Positions 10,740-24,100 of a stretch of 64,000 nt of DNA are shown piece after piece. Positions within the stretch are counted from its first letter, which is position 1. The number at the start of each line of letters is the position of its first letter. The stretch comes from Spinacia oleracea. Taxonomy: Eukaryota; Streptophyta; Magnoliopsida; Caryophyllales; Amaranthaceae. The translations under genes were made by a program, and so were the position numbers. A model generated the notes under the pieces. That model was not told the origin of the DNA. It did no database searches and worked only from the letters and a program-made list of their open reading frames with translations. The stretch is from positions 20,699,449 through 20,763,448 of the forward strand of contig NC_079491.1 of the NCBI RefSeq assembly GCF_020520425.1, read 5' to 3'.

Positions 10740-11700
10740 AAATTACTACCCTATGAGTGACATAAACAGATAAAAACAGTTGTGAATACTTGTTGATTTT
10801 ATGATTTATGTGATTGTCGAGTCATAGCAAAGTATTAATTGGTAAATCATGTAAAGTGAAACTGAATAGCAATAGCTTTAGATTGTGCACGTCTGAAGTG
10901 ACGGACAAACAGGAGTTGGGTTCATGGTGGTTGCCCATGGCCTTTTCTGGGACCGGATAGATCACCGTGTTCTATTTTATTCAAAAGTTCCTCGATATCG
11001 CAGGTCACTGAGGTTACGGAGTCGCGCCCGTACCTCGTCTTCCTTAGTGAAGACTTCTGGTTGGACAACTCGGTCCATTGACTATTTCAATTAAAATAAT
11101 ATTATTGTTATAAAAGTCTAGTCCAGTCTACCCTAGCTAGTCTAGTCAAGTGTGATTTTCAAATTAATATGTTTTGTTTGCCCTCATGTTTTATTAGTAT
11201 CATGTTAGGATTGTTCGTTTAATAGAATCATGTTAGGATTATTATTAATTTAGTATGTAGTACTCGGCTTTGCTGATTACGTGCTTTGTTTGTGTATGTT
11301 GATCATGGTTATGCCTTATTGATCCTGTGATGACCCATTTTGGTGAGCAATCTCTAAGGAGCAATAAGCCTTGCCCATCTACAGGTTTGAAGATGATGCA
11401 TCATTGAGATCGGGATTAGAGAGCTTGTATTTATTTTGTTTTGCTAAGTGACTTGGGTTTGTTAAATTGGACTTTAAACTGGTCATACTATTTACATTTC
11501 CTTATTTTCGTTGATTGGTTTTTGAGATTAATTATGTAATTGATTATTTATAAACCTAAAGTTAGTTTTATGTTTTCCGCTGCAAAATTCTGAATAAGCC
11601 GTTACGTTTTCACACGGGCGACAATGCCTTGATGATTCTCTACGTTTTATATTATAATATTATTTTAAAAAAGAGAGAATTGCCGGGGTGCTATATTAAG
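10740..11700 (+). mobile_element. Decayed LTR-like sequence, possibly Ty3/gypsy
   Basis: No ORF. Overall character resembles a plant gypsy LTR: GC-richer blocks (10900-11060), and an end reading GTTTTCACACGGGCGACAAT followed by GCCGGGGTGCTA near 11680, similar to the TCCGGGGTGTTAC ends of chromovirus LTRs. I cannot find TG...CA limits, a primer site or a target duplication, so this is tentative. Confidence 0.35.
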
Positions 11701-12640
11701 TGTAACATTTGCGTTCCGTTTAAGATGGATATACTTCTTTGAAAATCTATCTTTTATAATAGACTTCCTTTGAACAAATGTTGACTCGAAAACACTCTAC
11801 ATATGAAAAATAACATAAATTAATGGGATACTTTATACAGCATATAAACTGATGTACACGATTACAAGTTGCCACTAAACTGTGAGAAACAGATAATCTA
11901 AGAATGTTATAGTCTTACCTCGTAGTTCAAAGGTTACATAAGTTAAAAGGAGAAAAAGGTGATAAGAGAGAGGGGAGGAGAAAGTATACTAAGATTAGAA
12001 ATCGAATAATTTTTCCTTGAACAGGAGGCCTATGGGATATCTTCCTCGCAAGAAATTATTCCAGAAGAGTGATGGAGAATAAAATAACTCACAGCTTTGG
12101 CGCTTGCTTCAGCAGAACGAGACCCCCTTTCCTTTTTCATCAACATCTATATCTATTCTGGAAAACTAATAAAAACCAGAAACAAAGCCCTTTCAAATAC
12201 AATAGCGATGAATACCAATAAGTTCAAGTATCCAACACATTAAATTCTCCAAATTTCCCAAATAAAATATGGTCTATATGAAAAACAACATATAAAGTAG
12301 TTAAAAATAATACTTCGTATTATCCATATTAGAGGCTCTCTCTCCTCTCTCCTAAACTTTCTTGATTTTAGCAAAGCTCAAACCTTGCCTATGCTCGCCG
12401 GAGACGAAGAAGGATATGAATTCCATATTCTAGTCTCCGGCGAGTTTCGATTATGCGGAGTATGGTTTCTACAATTTTTAGTCTGTTTGAATAACTCTTG
12501 GTGGGATTTGTAATTTTCCAGCGAGATCGTCATCATCCGATATAATTTAAGGCCCTTCCTCTTCTCCTGGTTTATTGCAAGTTTTGTTTTCCAGTGTTTT
12601 ATTCTAGCAATTAGTCCTTGTGTTGCTATGGAGTCTTGGA
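11701..12640. other. Intergenic, no gene seen
   Basis: A CT-rich stretch (12330-12360) followed by an inverted pair CTCGCCGGAGAC / GTCTCCGGCGAG (12394-12405 and 12435-12446) resembles a 5' leader, but no credible start codon with a following gene is visible. Confidence 0.4.
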
Positions 12641-12705
12641 TTAGGTGGTAGCTTTTTTTTTGTGGGAGCGTTTTGTTTGTTTTTTAGTGGTTGTTTTTTG
12701 GGGCT

Positions 12706-12960
12706 ACAAAATGTGTTCCTTGGAGGTTATACCAAATTTAGGGGGGGAGCTCAATCCAATTCTTACAGAAGGGGTTAATCTTCTGGAGGAAGATGAGTAT
12801 TTCATTGAATTAATCTCAAAATCGGAAAATCCTAGGGATGTTTTGGATATTGTAAAGGATATGAAGGAAGCAGAAAATGAATTTTTCAAAAAAGGAAAAA
12901 TGAAAAATGAAAACACACATTGTAGCCATCAAAAGATTATGCAGGGAAAGTATCATGGAT
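12706..12960 (+). CDS. Short ORF of unknown origin, probably a fragment
   Basis: An ORF opens at 12645. From the internal Met at 12711 it encodes an acidic, helix-prone segment including LLEEDEYFIELISKSENPRD and VKDMKEAENEFFKKG. Composition looks more protein-like than most AT-rich chance ORFs here. I recognise no family, and the last 20 or so codons run into the antisense kinase relic. It may be a retroelement or gene fragment. Confidence 0.2.
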
Positions 12961-13278
12961 GATATATTCTAAGCTCTCATTCTCCATGCATTCTACAACT
13001 AATGCCTTCAACTTTCAGCTTTCCCAAGCATAGCCAATCACCTTAACTACGTGTCGGTGTCTTAGTTGGCTCAAGATTTTAGCTTCTCTGTAAAAACACT
13101 TGGTATATTCTACTGCAAGCTGTACCAAATTAAACTTATTTATAGCCACAATTTGCCCATCTTTCAATTTTCCCTGGAAAACAGGTGCTTAACCTACTGG
13201 TACCAAGAACACAACTGTCACTGAAGTAATCAGTAGAAATTTCAATATCCCTTGAATTGAATATCTTCATTGTTAAAG
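12940..13278 (-). pseudogene. FLS2-like LRR receptor kinase fragment, broken
   Basis: The minus strand encodes the start of a receptor-like kinase domain in pieces: RDIEISTDYFSDSCVLGTSR (ATP-loop region), then after a frameshift KDGQIVAINKFN (the VAIK-type lysine region), then CFYREAKILSQLRHRHVVKV, IGYAWES, a stop, and KLKALVVECMENESLEYIIH. This order and wording closely resemble the FLS2 kinase (AK-TLSQL-HRNLVK, FAWESGK-KALVL, MENGNLE). The stop replaces the Gly codon (GGA to TGA). The catalytic and activation loops are absent, as is the extracellular LRR region. A gene remnant, not functional. Confidence 0.8.
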
Positions 13279-14462
13279 AGCCAATTGAGCCTCTGAAGTA
13301 GCAATGTTCTCATCAAACTCATTACGGCTAGCAGGATGAGAAGGAATCCTTCCGGTAGAGGCGAAATTATTCAAGTCATCCTGTTTTAGAAACCAATCAT
13401 CAAATCAGAATAAGACTGTTATCTTGAAACACAAAATGCGGGAATAAGTTAAACTTCCAAACTGGTGTAAGGACTACAGACAAATGAAATCCAATAACGA
13501 GCATCCCTAGTCACACCACAATCAATTTTATAAGTCTGTTCAGTTGCACAGTGACCCTGAAGTTCAAACCAAAAAATTGGCAGTTATTTAATGTGAATTT
13601 ACCAACCATTTATAACTACTATACATAAATAAATTGATGATGGAAATATTGCCAACGCCATTCTACCCCTTTCTAGCTAATTCTTTCCACAAGCAACCAA
13701 ACAAGCATCGCGTTCAACTGACCCAACAATATCATTGACGGTCTTATAAATCCATTTAGAGCCAACTAGCACAATTATGACGTGTACTCAAAAGACTGAG
13801 GGGGTTGGGGGCTCCTCATCAACAACCATGACATCACATCATAAATACATCAACTATTATAATCAAACTATTAAACTCATTCATTCACCTTGTACTCCTA
13901 TAACATTAAACGCAATAACAACTGAATTTTAAGCACATCTATCATATAACTAATCTCTGAATACCAATAGAATATTCTTCATTTGCGGAGGATTTTGTGG
14001 CTCCGAAATAAAATTTGCAGAATCTGCTGCCTCAGAAGAATTTGCCGATTTTGTCGCCTCCTTATGTTGAATCTCTTAATTTTTAGAGTAAATTTGTTAA
14101 AATGAATCAAAAAATTATACACAATTTTCTATACAGTGAATATTAATCTGCAAAATTATTAAATCAATACATGCATTTAGGTTTTCCAGAGCTAGGTCTT
14201 CAATTGCATGTTTAAATCAATTTCGGCTAAATTGATTGAATTTGGAGCTTGAATTTGATGTTGGCTATTTAGAAGATTATGAATTAAGGCATCCATTAAA
14301 TGTTTGTATTAATTGTAGAAAATAAAATGAAATTTGGGAGGGAAATCGAAGGAAATTTGGTATTTTGCTCTTTCTCTCTACTCTCTCCTCTGGTTTTTCA
14401 TTTTTTTTTAATATTTTCTCTCTTCTCTTTTTTTAGCAGGTGTGGTTAAGCTACAATTAGTG
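13279..14462. other. Intergenic between the kinase relic and the PP2C promoter
   Basis: 13280-13400 on the minus strand may be further decayed kinase juxtamembrane sequence (a Ser/Asp-rich reading with stops). The remainder is AT-rich, and I see no gene. Confidence 0.35.
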
Positions 14463-14540
14463 CTGTCTTAAAAAACTTTCTCACGTGTGGGAGATTAGTG
14501 TACGTTAATATTACCGTACACCAGTTACGCGCAAGACCTA
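14463..14540 (-). repeat. Copy 1 of an uncharacterised palindrome-bearing repeat
   Basis: Near-palindrome GTGTACGTTAATATTACCGT at 14498, completed by ACACC. On the minus strand the flanks (AGGTCTTGCGCGTAACTGGT on one side, CACACGTGAGAAAGTTTTTT on the other) align over about 75 bp with plus-strand 45556-45633. Likely the end or core of an unnamed transposon family. Confidence 0.6.
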
Positions 14541-14675
14541 TTGGATGAACAAATGAAGTTCTTGTAAAATGGAGAAGCCCAAAACTGACGGGTTTCCTCT
14601 TAACAACTTTTGGGTATTTTAGTCATCTTAAATTTTGTGTTAAGATTTTTTTTTTTTTTTTTGACAGGGTGTTAA

Positions 14676-14953
14676 GAGCATCTACAATGGTAAGCTAATT
14701 TCTAAATTAGCTTGTCATGTCACATAATATTTCAAGCTACTTCCCTTTCTAGCTAGTTAATACCCTAGTGGTTAGCTACTAGCTTGATATTTAATGTAGT
14801 CATATTTGTCAATCAATATTTTAATTTAATTTAATTTAATATTATTTCATTGGCCAAGTTTTTTCAAGCAAATTAGCTTAAACAAGCTAATTTATTATTT
14901 CAACTCCAATGGTCAAGCTAGCAGCTACAAGCCTACAACCATTGGAGATGCTC
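14676..14953. mobile_element. PIF/Harbinger-type MITE in the PP2C promoter (278 bp)
   Basis: Ends GAGCATCTACAATGG and CCATTGGAGATGCTC with TAA target duplications (14673-14675, 14954-14956). The element ends 210 bp upstream of the PP2C start codon. Confidence 0.85.
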
Positions 14954-15163
14954 TAAGAAGTTAATTCTGCATTTAGTAACACCCTCATTTTACTATTCAG
15001 TTTTCATTTTCCCCCAAAAAGTTTTTAATTTACATTACCTTTTTCTTTTTGTGACCCTCAATCCCAAATTAAAACAAAACTCCTTTTTCACGGTGTTTCA
15101 GACGGCGTAGCTCCAGTAACCTCCCCTTGTTCCTTTCTAAATTCTCTCTCCTACTCCTGCATT

Positions 15164-18100
15164 ATGGCCGGAAAATCTCCCCCCTCTGGTTATAACACCA
15201 TCACACCACCCCACAACTCCCTTGAAATGGAGGATTCAACCTTCAAGCGCAAGACTGACTCCGAACCTTCCAATTCTTCTACACTCAAGAAACCAAAACT
15301 AGACGCCATACAAAATCTGACGGAACATCAACCAAATTCAAATTCATATTCTGCAAATGATGGCGATTCTACGAGCCGCTTCGTCATCATCGACGCTGCT
15401 GTTGCCGAGGATAAGGGATCCCGGCACACTATGGAGGACGCCTGGGTTATACTCCCTAACCCCAATTTTGATGATTCCTCCAAATTAAGGTTTTTTTTTT
15501 AAAAAAATATTTAAGTCAATTTTTATAATTCAATGTGTTTTAGCTGCTTGATTTAATATTGGCATTCGCTAGATATAATTATTTCTAGTATTAATTGTAA
15601 TTATAAAAACTAATTCTGTTTTTGAACACTAGCAATTTTAAATGTTTAAGCATTACATTTTTGTTGATCTTCTCACTTTCATGACCTTTAAAATTATGAT
15701 AATTCTTTTGTTTGGAAGAAATTGTGACATTTTTGTAACACCTTATGATTAAGCAATTTACGAAAGTTTACTTGAAGATTTTTTTATAGCAGTCTGGCAC
15801 TCGGACCATTCCGATACTTTCCTCATCACTCAATTGAAAAGTCCATGGGAAACAATTATTGTTATCGGAAATGTGACAACTTTTTTCCAAGACTGAGGGG
15901 TCATTTAGGCTCTTTTTGGTAGGTGTAAAACGTTTTCATGAAATTTTCAATCATTTTACGTTGTTTGGTTTGGCAAGGGATGAAAACAATTTTCTATAAC
16001 TCTTTCGAAGGTGGAAAAACCTTTTACATTTAAAATTGAGTGAAACCACTTTTCCACATTTACTCCTTTCCTCTTTACCTCCCTCTCCCTTCTTCCCATC
16101 AATTTTCTCTCATTTTCTTTTAAGGAATCAAACAAAGGAAAACTAGTTTGGAATTGTGTTTTCCCTTGAAAAATGTTTTTCGTGGAAAATCATTTGGCAC
16201 TGGAAACGTTTTACACCAAACCAAACAGAGCCTTATTGATGCTGAATTATGCATTACTGAAAATGTCGCTTCTTGCCATGAGCTTTTTGCGGTGCAATAG
16301 AGTGGAGGTGATGTGATGTGGTTTAAAGCAAGACGGGAGCTGCGCTTAGAGAAACAATTTTTTTATATAGTTAAAAAGTAGACTTGCATTACAAAAAGTA
16401 GATTCATAGATATTTTGGATTTTTGGTGAAAGTTAATTGTATCATTTTGGTATAACTCATATTGTTAGTTTTTGAACCCTCATGATAAAATTTCGATTCT
16501 TCTCTACTGAAGACGTTGATTAAAATTGAGTATTTTCTTTTGCTGGTTTTACCATTTGTTTTCCTAATTGCTTCAATGGCTATTCTTGGTTTCGTTGTTG
16601 TCACTTTCATTTGTTTGTGTGTGGGAAAACAAGTGATGGATGAGCATAATCTTTAATTCAGTTAGGACTAATTTTATTTCAATGTGTGAGGAAATTCAGG
16701 TTTTGTGCAGTATAGTTTAAACTCTTGAATCTAAGTGCTTGAATATGTCTCTTTGCGTAGAACTCAATGGAATAAGCTGCATAAACATATTTTTGTTGAA
16801 AGCACAAGCTTTTGATGTAGAATGAAAATTTTATGGTAGCCATGCATCTTTTGTTTTGGCAGATGATTACTTGTTTGACAATGAGCACTGTGGAGATTGT
16901 TTTGGTGAAAGACATTACGAGATTTCTCCCGATTCCTAAATTGGTTTAGTTGCTTGAACTTCATAAACATTAAAAGTACCCTGTTTTTCATTGAGATATG
17001 TATACCTCCTTCAATAATGTTCAAAGGATATCTCTTGACTTTGCTGCCAATCTATGGATAGGGCTAAAATATACTGAGATTCGTTATTTTAGATGTGAGG
17101 GATGTTTTTAAATCCAGAACAAGAGTCTGGTATCAGAGGACCTCAAAGGAGACTAATGGAGTCCTCTGAAGGAGACCAATGGAAAAAAAGTATTTCAGTC
17201 AAGCTTTACATCCTCTATAGACCTCTTCGTAGGATGGCACCAAATGGAGGCAAACAGAAAAAAAGAACAACCTTCACCTTGTGTTAATAGTGTAGAAAGT
17301 TTTGGCAATTGTTTCTAACCATAGAAATTAAAGGATAGCATAGTACGCCCTCCACCGAAGCGACCTCCTCCCTTTTCTCCTTCCAGATTGTACATATATA
17401 ACTTGTAAATCAGTCATGCAGAAGGCAGACAAAAGCATTGGATTTTCAAGCTAAACGTACTTGTTGCAAAGAGTCTCCACTCTCTAAAACACAAGTGCAC
17501 GTATCCAAACAGAGGCAAGAAAAGGCATGCACTCGGAGCAAGCTTTTTATGAAAAGGTTTTAACCTTCCTTTAGATCCAAGTTTTCAAATGCGATTACAA
17601 TTAGGAAAAGCAAAAGAATATGTTGATCTCTTCTAGAACTACCCACAAGAGAACATTCTGGGCTCAGCAGCTTCAAAGAGATTCTTCGGCTCATTAAACT
17701 TGTAAATCTAACCTTAAATCTAGAGGTTATTCCCCGAAATGAAATCTTCATGGCATTGTTTTTAATAAGAAACTTCTTAGTGAAATGTGGTAAAGGTGAG
17801 GGATGAGGAAAATGCCATAAGAAAATTGTCCAAGGATTGGTTTTGGAGACTTGATCTTGTAGAAGCATTTTCTGCTGCCTTTTCCTTGCTTTCAATGGTG
17901 TTGTATAAAAGGTTTGGATTTAAGTTGTTTACTGAGAATTGCGCTTGTCCCCTTGTATTTATTTTAGCATCAACTTTATGCGTGGAATTTACCTATGTGA
18001 AGTTTGTTTTTTATATTTCCTTTCTTTCTCCAAGGAACTTATGGAATTTTATTTTCAATTTTATTTGATTGGTGTATATCTGATGGAAACTGGTAATTGG

Positions 18101-21100
18101 TTGGCTTAGTTGCTTCACAATCTCACAAAAGGATGGAAGATAGCGGTCACAATCAAGCTAATTCTCACTTCTTTTGTGCGATCTTAACAGATGCGCACAC
18201 TTTGCCATATATGATGGACATGGTGGTCGGTTAGCAGCTGAATATGCACAGAAACATTTACATTCTAATGTTCTTTCAGCAGGATTACCACGTGAGTTGG
18301 TGTGTTTATGCGGTCTTCCATACCTTGTGATCCTTTACATATTTTCCTTTCGTAGCCTGTAAATCTATTCATTACATTTTTATGTTTGATATGTGTTACA
18401 GGTTCTTTATTTGTGCTAAATAAGATTTATCTTTTTCTACTAGTACTCAAATGCTACCATGGTATATCTTCTGTTATATTTTGTTACAAATGTAAAAAAA
18501 AAAAACCGCAATTTCGATTGTGGTAATATTCGTGTTGTAGCGAAAGTAAAGTGGGTCTTTCGACCTGCTTCATGTCCATTGCTGCATGAATTAAGAAATT
18601 GGACAAGATTATCATGGTATTTGAAGATTTTTAGAACAAATTGTTTAGATTATACTATTATAGCTTAAAATATACTGCTTGTATGTACATTGTAGAACTT
18701 TATCTTGTAATTTTGTGTTGAAATTGGAGATTCTAAACAGTTATAGGGACTAAATTTTGAGTAGAATCTTATCTTACATTTGAATTCAATTTCTGTCAGT
18801 ATAGGTAATGGTTTAAATAACAGATTAATACAGATAATATGGTTAAAGCAAGTGGTCTATGAAAAATGCCATGGTGTCAGCTATTCTTGAAAATCACTAT
18901 GGAACGTTCGAAATCCGTTATAGAATGGCCTTATATGATGGCTTTGTTTTAATTTTATGGTCACCATTTATTCACGAAGCCACAAAGTAGTTTTTCCTAG
19001 GAGGTGTATCATTCTGACCCTGGTTGCTTAACCAATGGATAGGAGCTTCCAGTTAAATTTTTTTTTTTGCAGTAGGTGTTCTATGTGTTCTAGTACTTTT
19101 ATGAAGAGTCCAACCGGATAGCTTTTATTTAGCTATCTCACAAGCAGCAAATTAACCATAGTTCAGGCTTTTATTTTTGTTTCTCTTAAGCATATCTGTG
19201 TACTCTCTTCTCTGCCCCTCACATATCTTTCATTTAAAACTGTAAAAAATTTGTGGTTTCCTCCCATCTAATTTGGGAAGATAGTAAGAATGCTGTACTA
19301 CATGTTCTCTGTGACATATCAAATCACTGGATGATGTTTGAAATTTAGGGATTGGGGTTAGAATGAAGTTGGAATTGGCAAAAAATGATGATGGGTCGAA
19401 GTTTTTCAATCCTCTCCCGCTCTCCAATCCGGTTTGGTCCTCTGTTCCCAAATCAGGATTTTGCATCTCGAATCTTCTTCTAACAATTAGATTAGGTTGA
19501 GAACTTCATTGTTTCAGATAGTGAGATTTAATTGTTTAATTTTTTGGGATTTGGCAAGTTGGTGGACTTGGGAAAATTGATTATGGCTCATGGCCCATGG
19601 TTGATTGCAGTTATGGGTTATGGAACTCTTGAGGTTGTAATTATGGTTACAGTTAGCTGAGCGGCAGACCATGTTTAAGCCTGATCCACCACATAACCAA
19701 GCAACTGGAGAATCAATCTGCAGAATTAGCATTGAAATGAGACTGTAGGGGCTTTGAATACACCTAGCGTAAGCTGAATTTGGATGAAGTTGCAGCAGTA
19801 AAAAATGAAACTGGGTTGTAATTAGATAGGGGAAGGAAAAATTACATAGGATAGAGATGATTGGGGAGGTTGACAGGCAAGAAATACGGATGGGGATAAA
19901 CTGAGGTTGTTGAGAGAGAAAGGATGGTGGGACAAAGGAACTTTCCTTAAAAAGGTAACCACTGTTAACTGGGCTTTTCACTTAAATACAACTACAGTTG
20001 GCTTTCATAAGGGTTATCTGGTAAATCAAGTTGTTCTTAACTAACTACTTCGTAATTGTTAACTATATAGAATTGTTTTTCCATGAATAGATTAGGCGGA
20101 AAATGTGAGGTTCAAATGAAGCAGTATTCAAGTGAAATGCGGGGTGTGAGAAAGCCACCACTGGCATTGACTCACTGAGGGTTGCTGATGTGAGCTCAAG
20201 TGAAAATTGTTGGTTGTCTAGCTTTAAGTTAAAATAGGGAAAATATGGATAAAGAGATCACAGTATCACGTTTCCATAGCTATCCGAAATTTAAAACTCA
20301 AATTGACAATTCTTGGTTGCTGCTTCCTGAAGAGAGGGAGTGTACGTTGAGCGAAAAAGAAAATACCCATGGATTCAATAGTTCGTTTGGTGTAGGGATA
20401 GTATTATGTTTTTTTTGGTTCTAGTGTTTTTGTTTTCTTTTGGCAGTGATGAAGAAATTGAGTTAAGAACTTAAGATAACATATTTTTACCCAGCTATAC
20501 ATGCACGAATTGCATTTAAATAGTCAATCACTAATCCATTAAAGAATGGGAAAACTTGTGAAAAGTTCGCCCTAGACAAAGACAATATGCAATTGCTAAG
20601 AAACCTTGTGCCTATATGCGTTATTCATATATAGTTTGATAGGTTTCTAATTTGCCTTGCATTGAGTTCTTAATATGTATTGTAATGCTGTATTAGGAAT
20701 GATTATGTTACTTGGTGCCTATCTTATTTTATTTACTTTTCCATAACTGCAGTTGGATGTCAAAGCTGCCAAGAAAGCGATCCTTGATGGTAAAAAGCTG
20801 TTATTTCGTACCCATTGAATAACCAGTTAAATCTTAAGCTGCTGACACGTTTTCATTATGTCCTCCATATTGTAGGTTTTCGTACAACTGATGAAGCCCT
20901 TCTGCTAGATAGTGCAGCTGGTAGTGCAATGATATTTTTGCTTTATGTGAGCTACTTTTCTGATTTTCTTGCATTCTTAATAGGTGATTGTTTCAATGAT
21001 ATTTGTTTGAATGGATAGATGTCCTGAGGCCCTAGAATTAATGTTCACATTTCTGATGATTTATAATTGTCAGCCTGTGTTTAGAATCAAGCTACTTAGG

Positions 21101-24100
21101 ATAAATGTACTTTACATGATGATGGTGCAAGTAGATACCACAATGGTATGTGGTAGCAACAATAGAAAGGATTCGTCAGGTTCTAGTTCCGTCATTGACA
21201 CTAATTCTTTTGGAGTTTTGGGTGTTCAAAAGAGGCTTGGGGAAGGGGGGGGGGGGGGGGTGCAGCTACCTAAAATCCTGAATGTTCAGATGATAATGAA
21301 CTTGCACCTATTTATTTCTTTCTAGTATGCTTTTGATGATTGAACTTCTCTTCACCAGGGAACCACTTCAATTACACATATAAAAAATGAAAGAAAAATT
21401 GTGTAGTGAAGGTTTCAAATTTTGATGAATGAAAGGAAAAAAGTCGCAAGGGAACAACTTCGACAATGTTTATCCCTCTATAACTTGATTGCAACTGAAT
21501 CGAGGCTTCAGGTTTGTGGAAGGTAGGGTTTCAGCTAGGGATGGATCAATACACATTCCTCATTATTTTTTATCTAGATTAGGATTAAGGGCTTGTGTAA
21601 TATATGATTTTAGTCTTGCTTAAGAGAGGTTTGCAGGGAGAATGAAGTATATTTTTTGTGGGACAATAGGGTAATCTGTATGGGACTATGGGAGTGGCTT
21701 TTATTGGATTACGGAGTTATGGGGTGACTTTATAGTTTTTATGGGATATGGGATGGTTTGAGAGAGTTGAGCCATCTTATTATGTAGACCCAACTTAACT
21801 AAGCTACTATAAGTATGCCAATCATATTTGAGTCATTTCACATATTATAATACAATTGGAACAAAGCTAGCGGTAATTTGCGCACTAGTTTTTATTTCGA
21901 TTTTCTCACATAGGTAGATTAGGGGAAGGGTATTTGACAAAGAGTAGGGTGGAGACCATTTTGTTCATAAAGGGCCTTTTAGCACATTTTGTTCGGTCAA
22001 TTTATTGTTTTGAAAGCGTTAAATGGTAAGTATATTCAATTTGCATAAGTCACCACAAGTTCCTCTTTTGAACACCTTTTTAAAATTTCTAAATGTTATA
22101 TACCATTCGTCGATTTCCTCTACTTTCTTTAATTGCACCGTTTGGGTTTGGCAAGAAGATTAAGAAAGGGAGTAAATATAAAAAATGTCCATGTGATTGC
22201 AAACCAAAGATGTAGAGAAAAAGTGAGGTAACAATGGTAATAATCTAATGTTTGTAAGGGTAGGATGTGTATTTGGTGTGTGAACTGACTGAACTCATAC
22301 AAAAAGTGAATGAAAACATAACAAAGAAATGGTGCAATTAATTTTTACCTTCCAAAAAGGGAAATGATGCGAATAAAAAAATCTGGTGGAAGTTTATAAA
22401 ACTATAATCAGTTTATTAATTTCTAATACCAAATGCTAATCAAGGCCTAGTTGAACAATGTAGAATTCTCCTAATCTATCTACTATTTAACTTAGTATTC
22501 CTCGTGGCTAGGGGTGTGCAAAAATTGGTCCGGACCGAAAAAATGGAACGGACCAGACCGGACAGAAGGCAATCGGTCCGGTCTCTGGGTCGAGAAATAT
22601 CAATTTCCGGTCTTCGGTCCGGTCCGGTCCGATCCGGTCCAGTCCAGTCCAAAACCCGATTTGGACCCGACCGATTTTTCCTCAATAAAACATAATATAA
22701 ACTATTTAAAAATTTAATTATCTCCTTTAATATGTTGTAAATATTACTATATTGTGATATATTTTATTTTAGCTTCCAAAAAAGGCCTTAAACATTTGGT
22801 TTTTTATTTATATTTTTTCTTGTTTACCATAACTTTTAGAAAAATAATAAATAAATAGAAAAGGTCTAAAACCGGTCCAAACCGGTCCTGTCAGGGCTTT
22901 GGAACGATTTTTCCCGTCCGGTCCGAGTCTGGTCCAAGCATAATTGGTCCGGTCTTCGGGTCTCGAATAATCAAAATTTCGGTCTTCGGTCCGGTCCGGG
23001 TTGGTCCTGTCCGGTCCGGGTTTGGACCGATGCACACCCCTACTCATGGCAATATACAACCAAGTAATCTACATGCCATAGCCCATTTTTTTCAACGAGG
23101 TGTTTGGAGCAACCTTTGTACATACTATAATCTACAAGTAACATTTAAAACATCTTGCTTCTTTTAACATGACAATTTGACAAGAATATCTATATGTTTG
23201 GTGAAAGTGTTTATCTTGTGAAACATGGGTCCAAATCACTTGAATTTTTATACTATTGAAGTTGAAAACTTTTGATTTTTTGACGGGTTTTGGGCTTTAG
23301 ATGGAGCAGGTGGATTAAGGGTGCTCTCTTCACCTCATATTTCTAGGAGTTGGTTAATGGACTCTCTAGGAATTGTTTGGGCTTCTCACGGTTTGAGGCA
23401 AGGTGATCTCTGGCCTGCTTTCTTGTTCCCTTTGTAGTTGAGTAATGAGTATGATGAGGTTTTTTGGCGTGAGGAAACAAGCCAATTTGGGTTCTAGGTA
23501 GGCATGGGTGAGGTGAATGGTGTTTGTATAATTTTGGTGGAAATATCTAGTTGTATTTCTAGCATTGATGACTTGTACAAATGGATGAATGTTTATTAAT
23601 TTTTCTTCAAATTTTGAGGTACTCTTAAGCCCTAGTATTAGTTTTCCAGTATAAAGAACATGATATTTGGAGTTGATTCTAAACTGACCTTGGATTCTGT
23701 TAATGAGATAATGTTTGGTGTAGTTTTTGTTCTTAAAGTTTCTATGAAACTAGTGGGCAGAAGAAGCCTTTTTTGCCTGTATATCGTATGTGCTATGTGG
23801 AGATAAACCTGGGAGGTGTTTATTACTTGAAAGTTTTTTAGAAACTTGTGGGGAGAAGAAGCCTTATTTTTCTCCAGGGGTGTAGTACGCTCAATAAGTC
23901 TTGCCTCTTTAATATCCCCTTGTACTTTTTTATCCTATTTTAAGCTTCCAATTGTTACATCTAAGAGGATGGGTAGAGAGATTTTGTGTATCTTGTGAGG
24001 GACGAAAAACACTGATCATCTGGAGAATTCAAAGTCTGTTGCATTGCAAGCTTAAAAAAGAAAATGATTTAGGCCTTGGTAGTTTATTGTCAAAAAATAT

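Noticed and set aside
16404..20000. Several 60-155 codon ORFs in PP2C introns 1 and 2
   Set aside because: No motif or family likeness, AT-rich chance frames, and both strands open; the exons around them splice cleanly without them.
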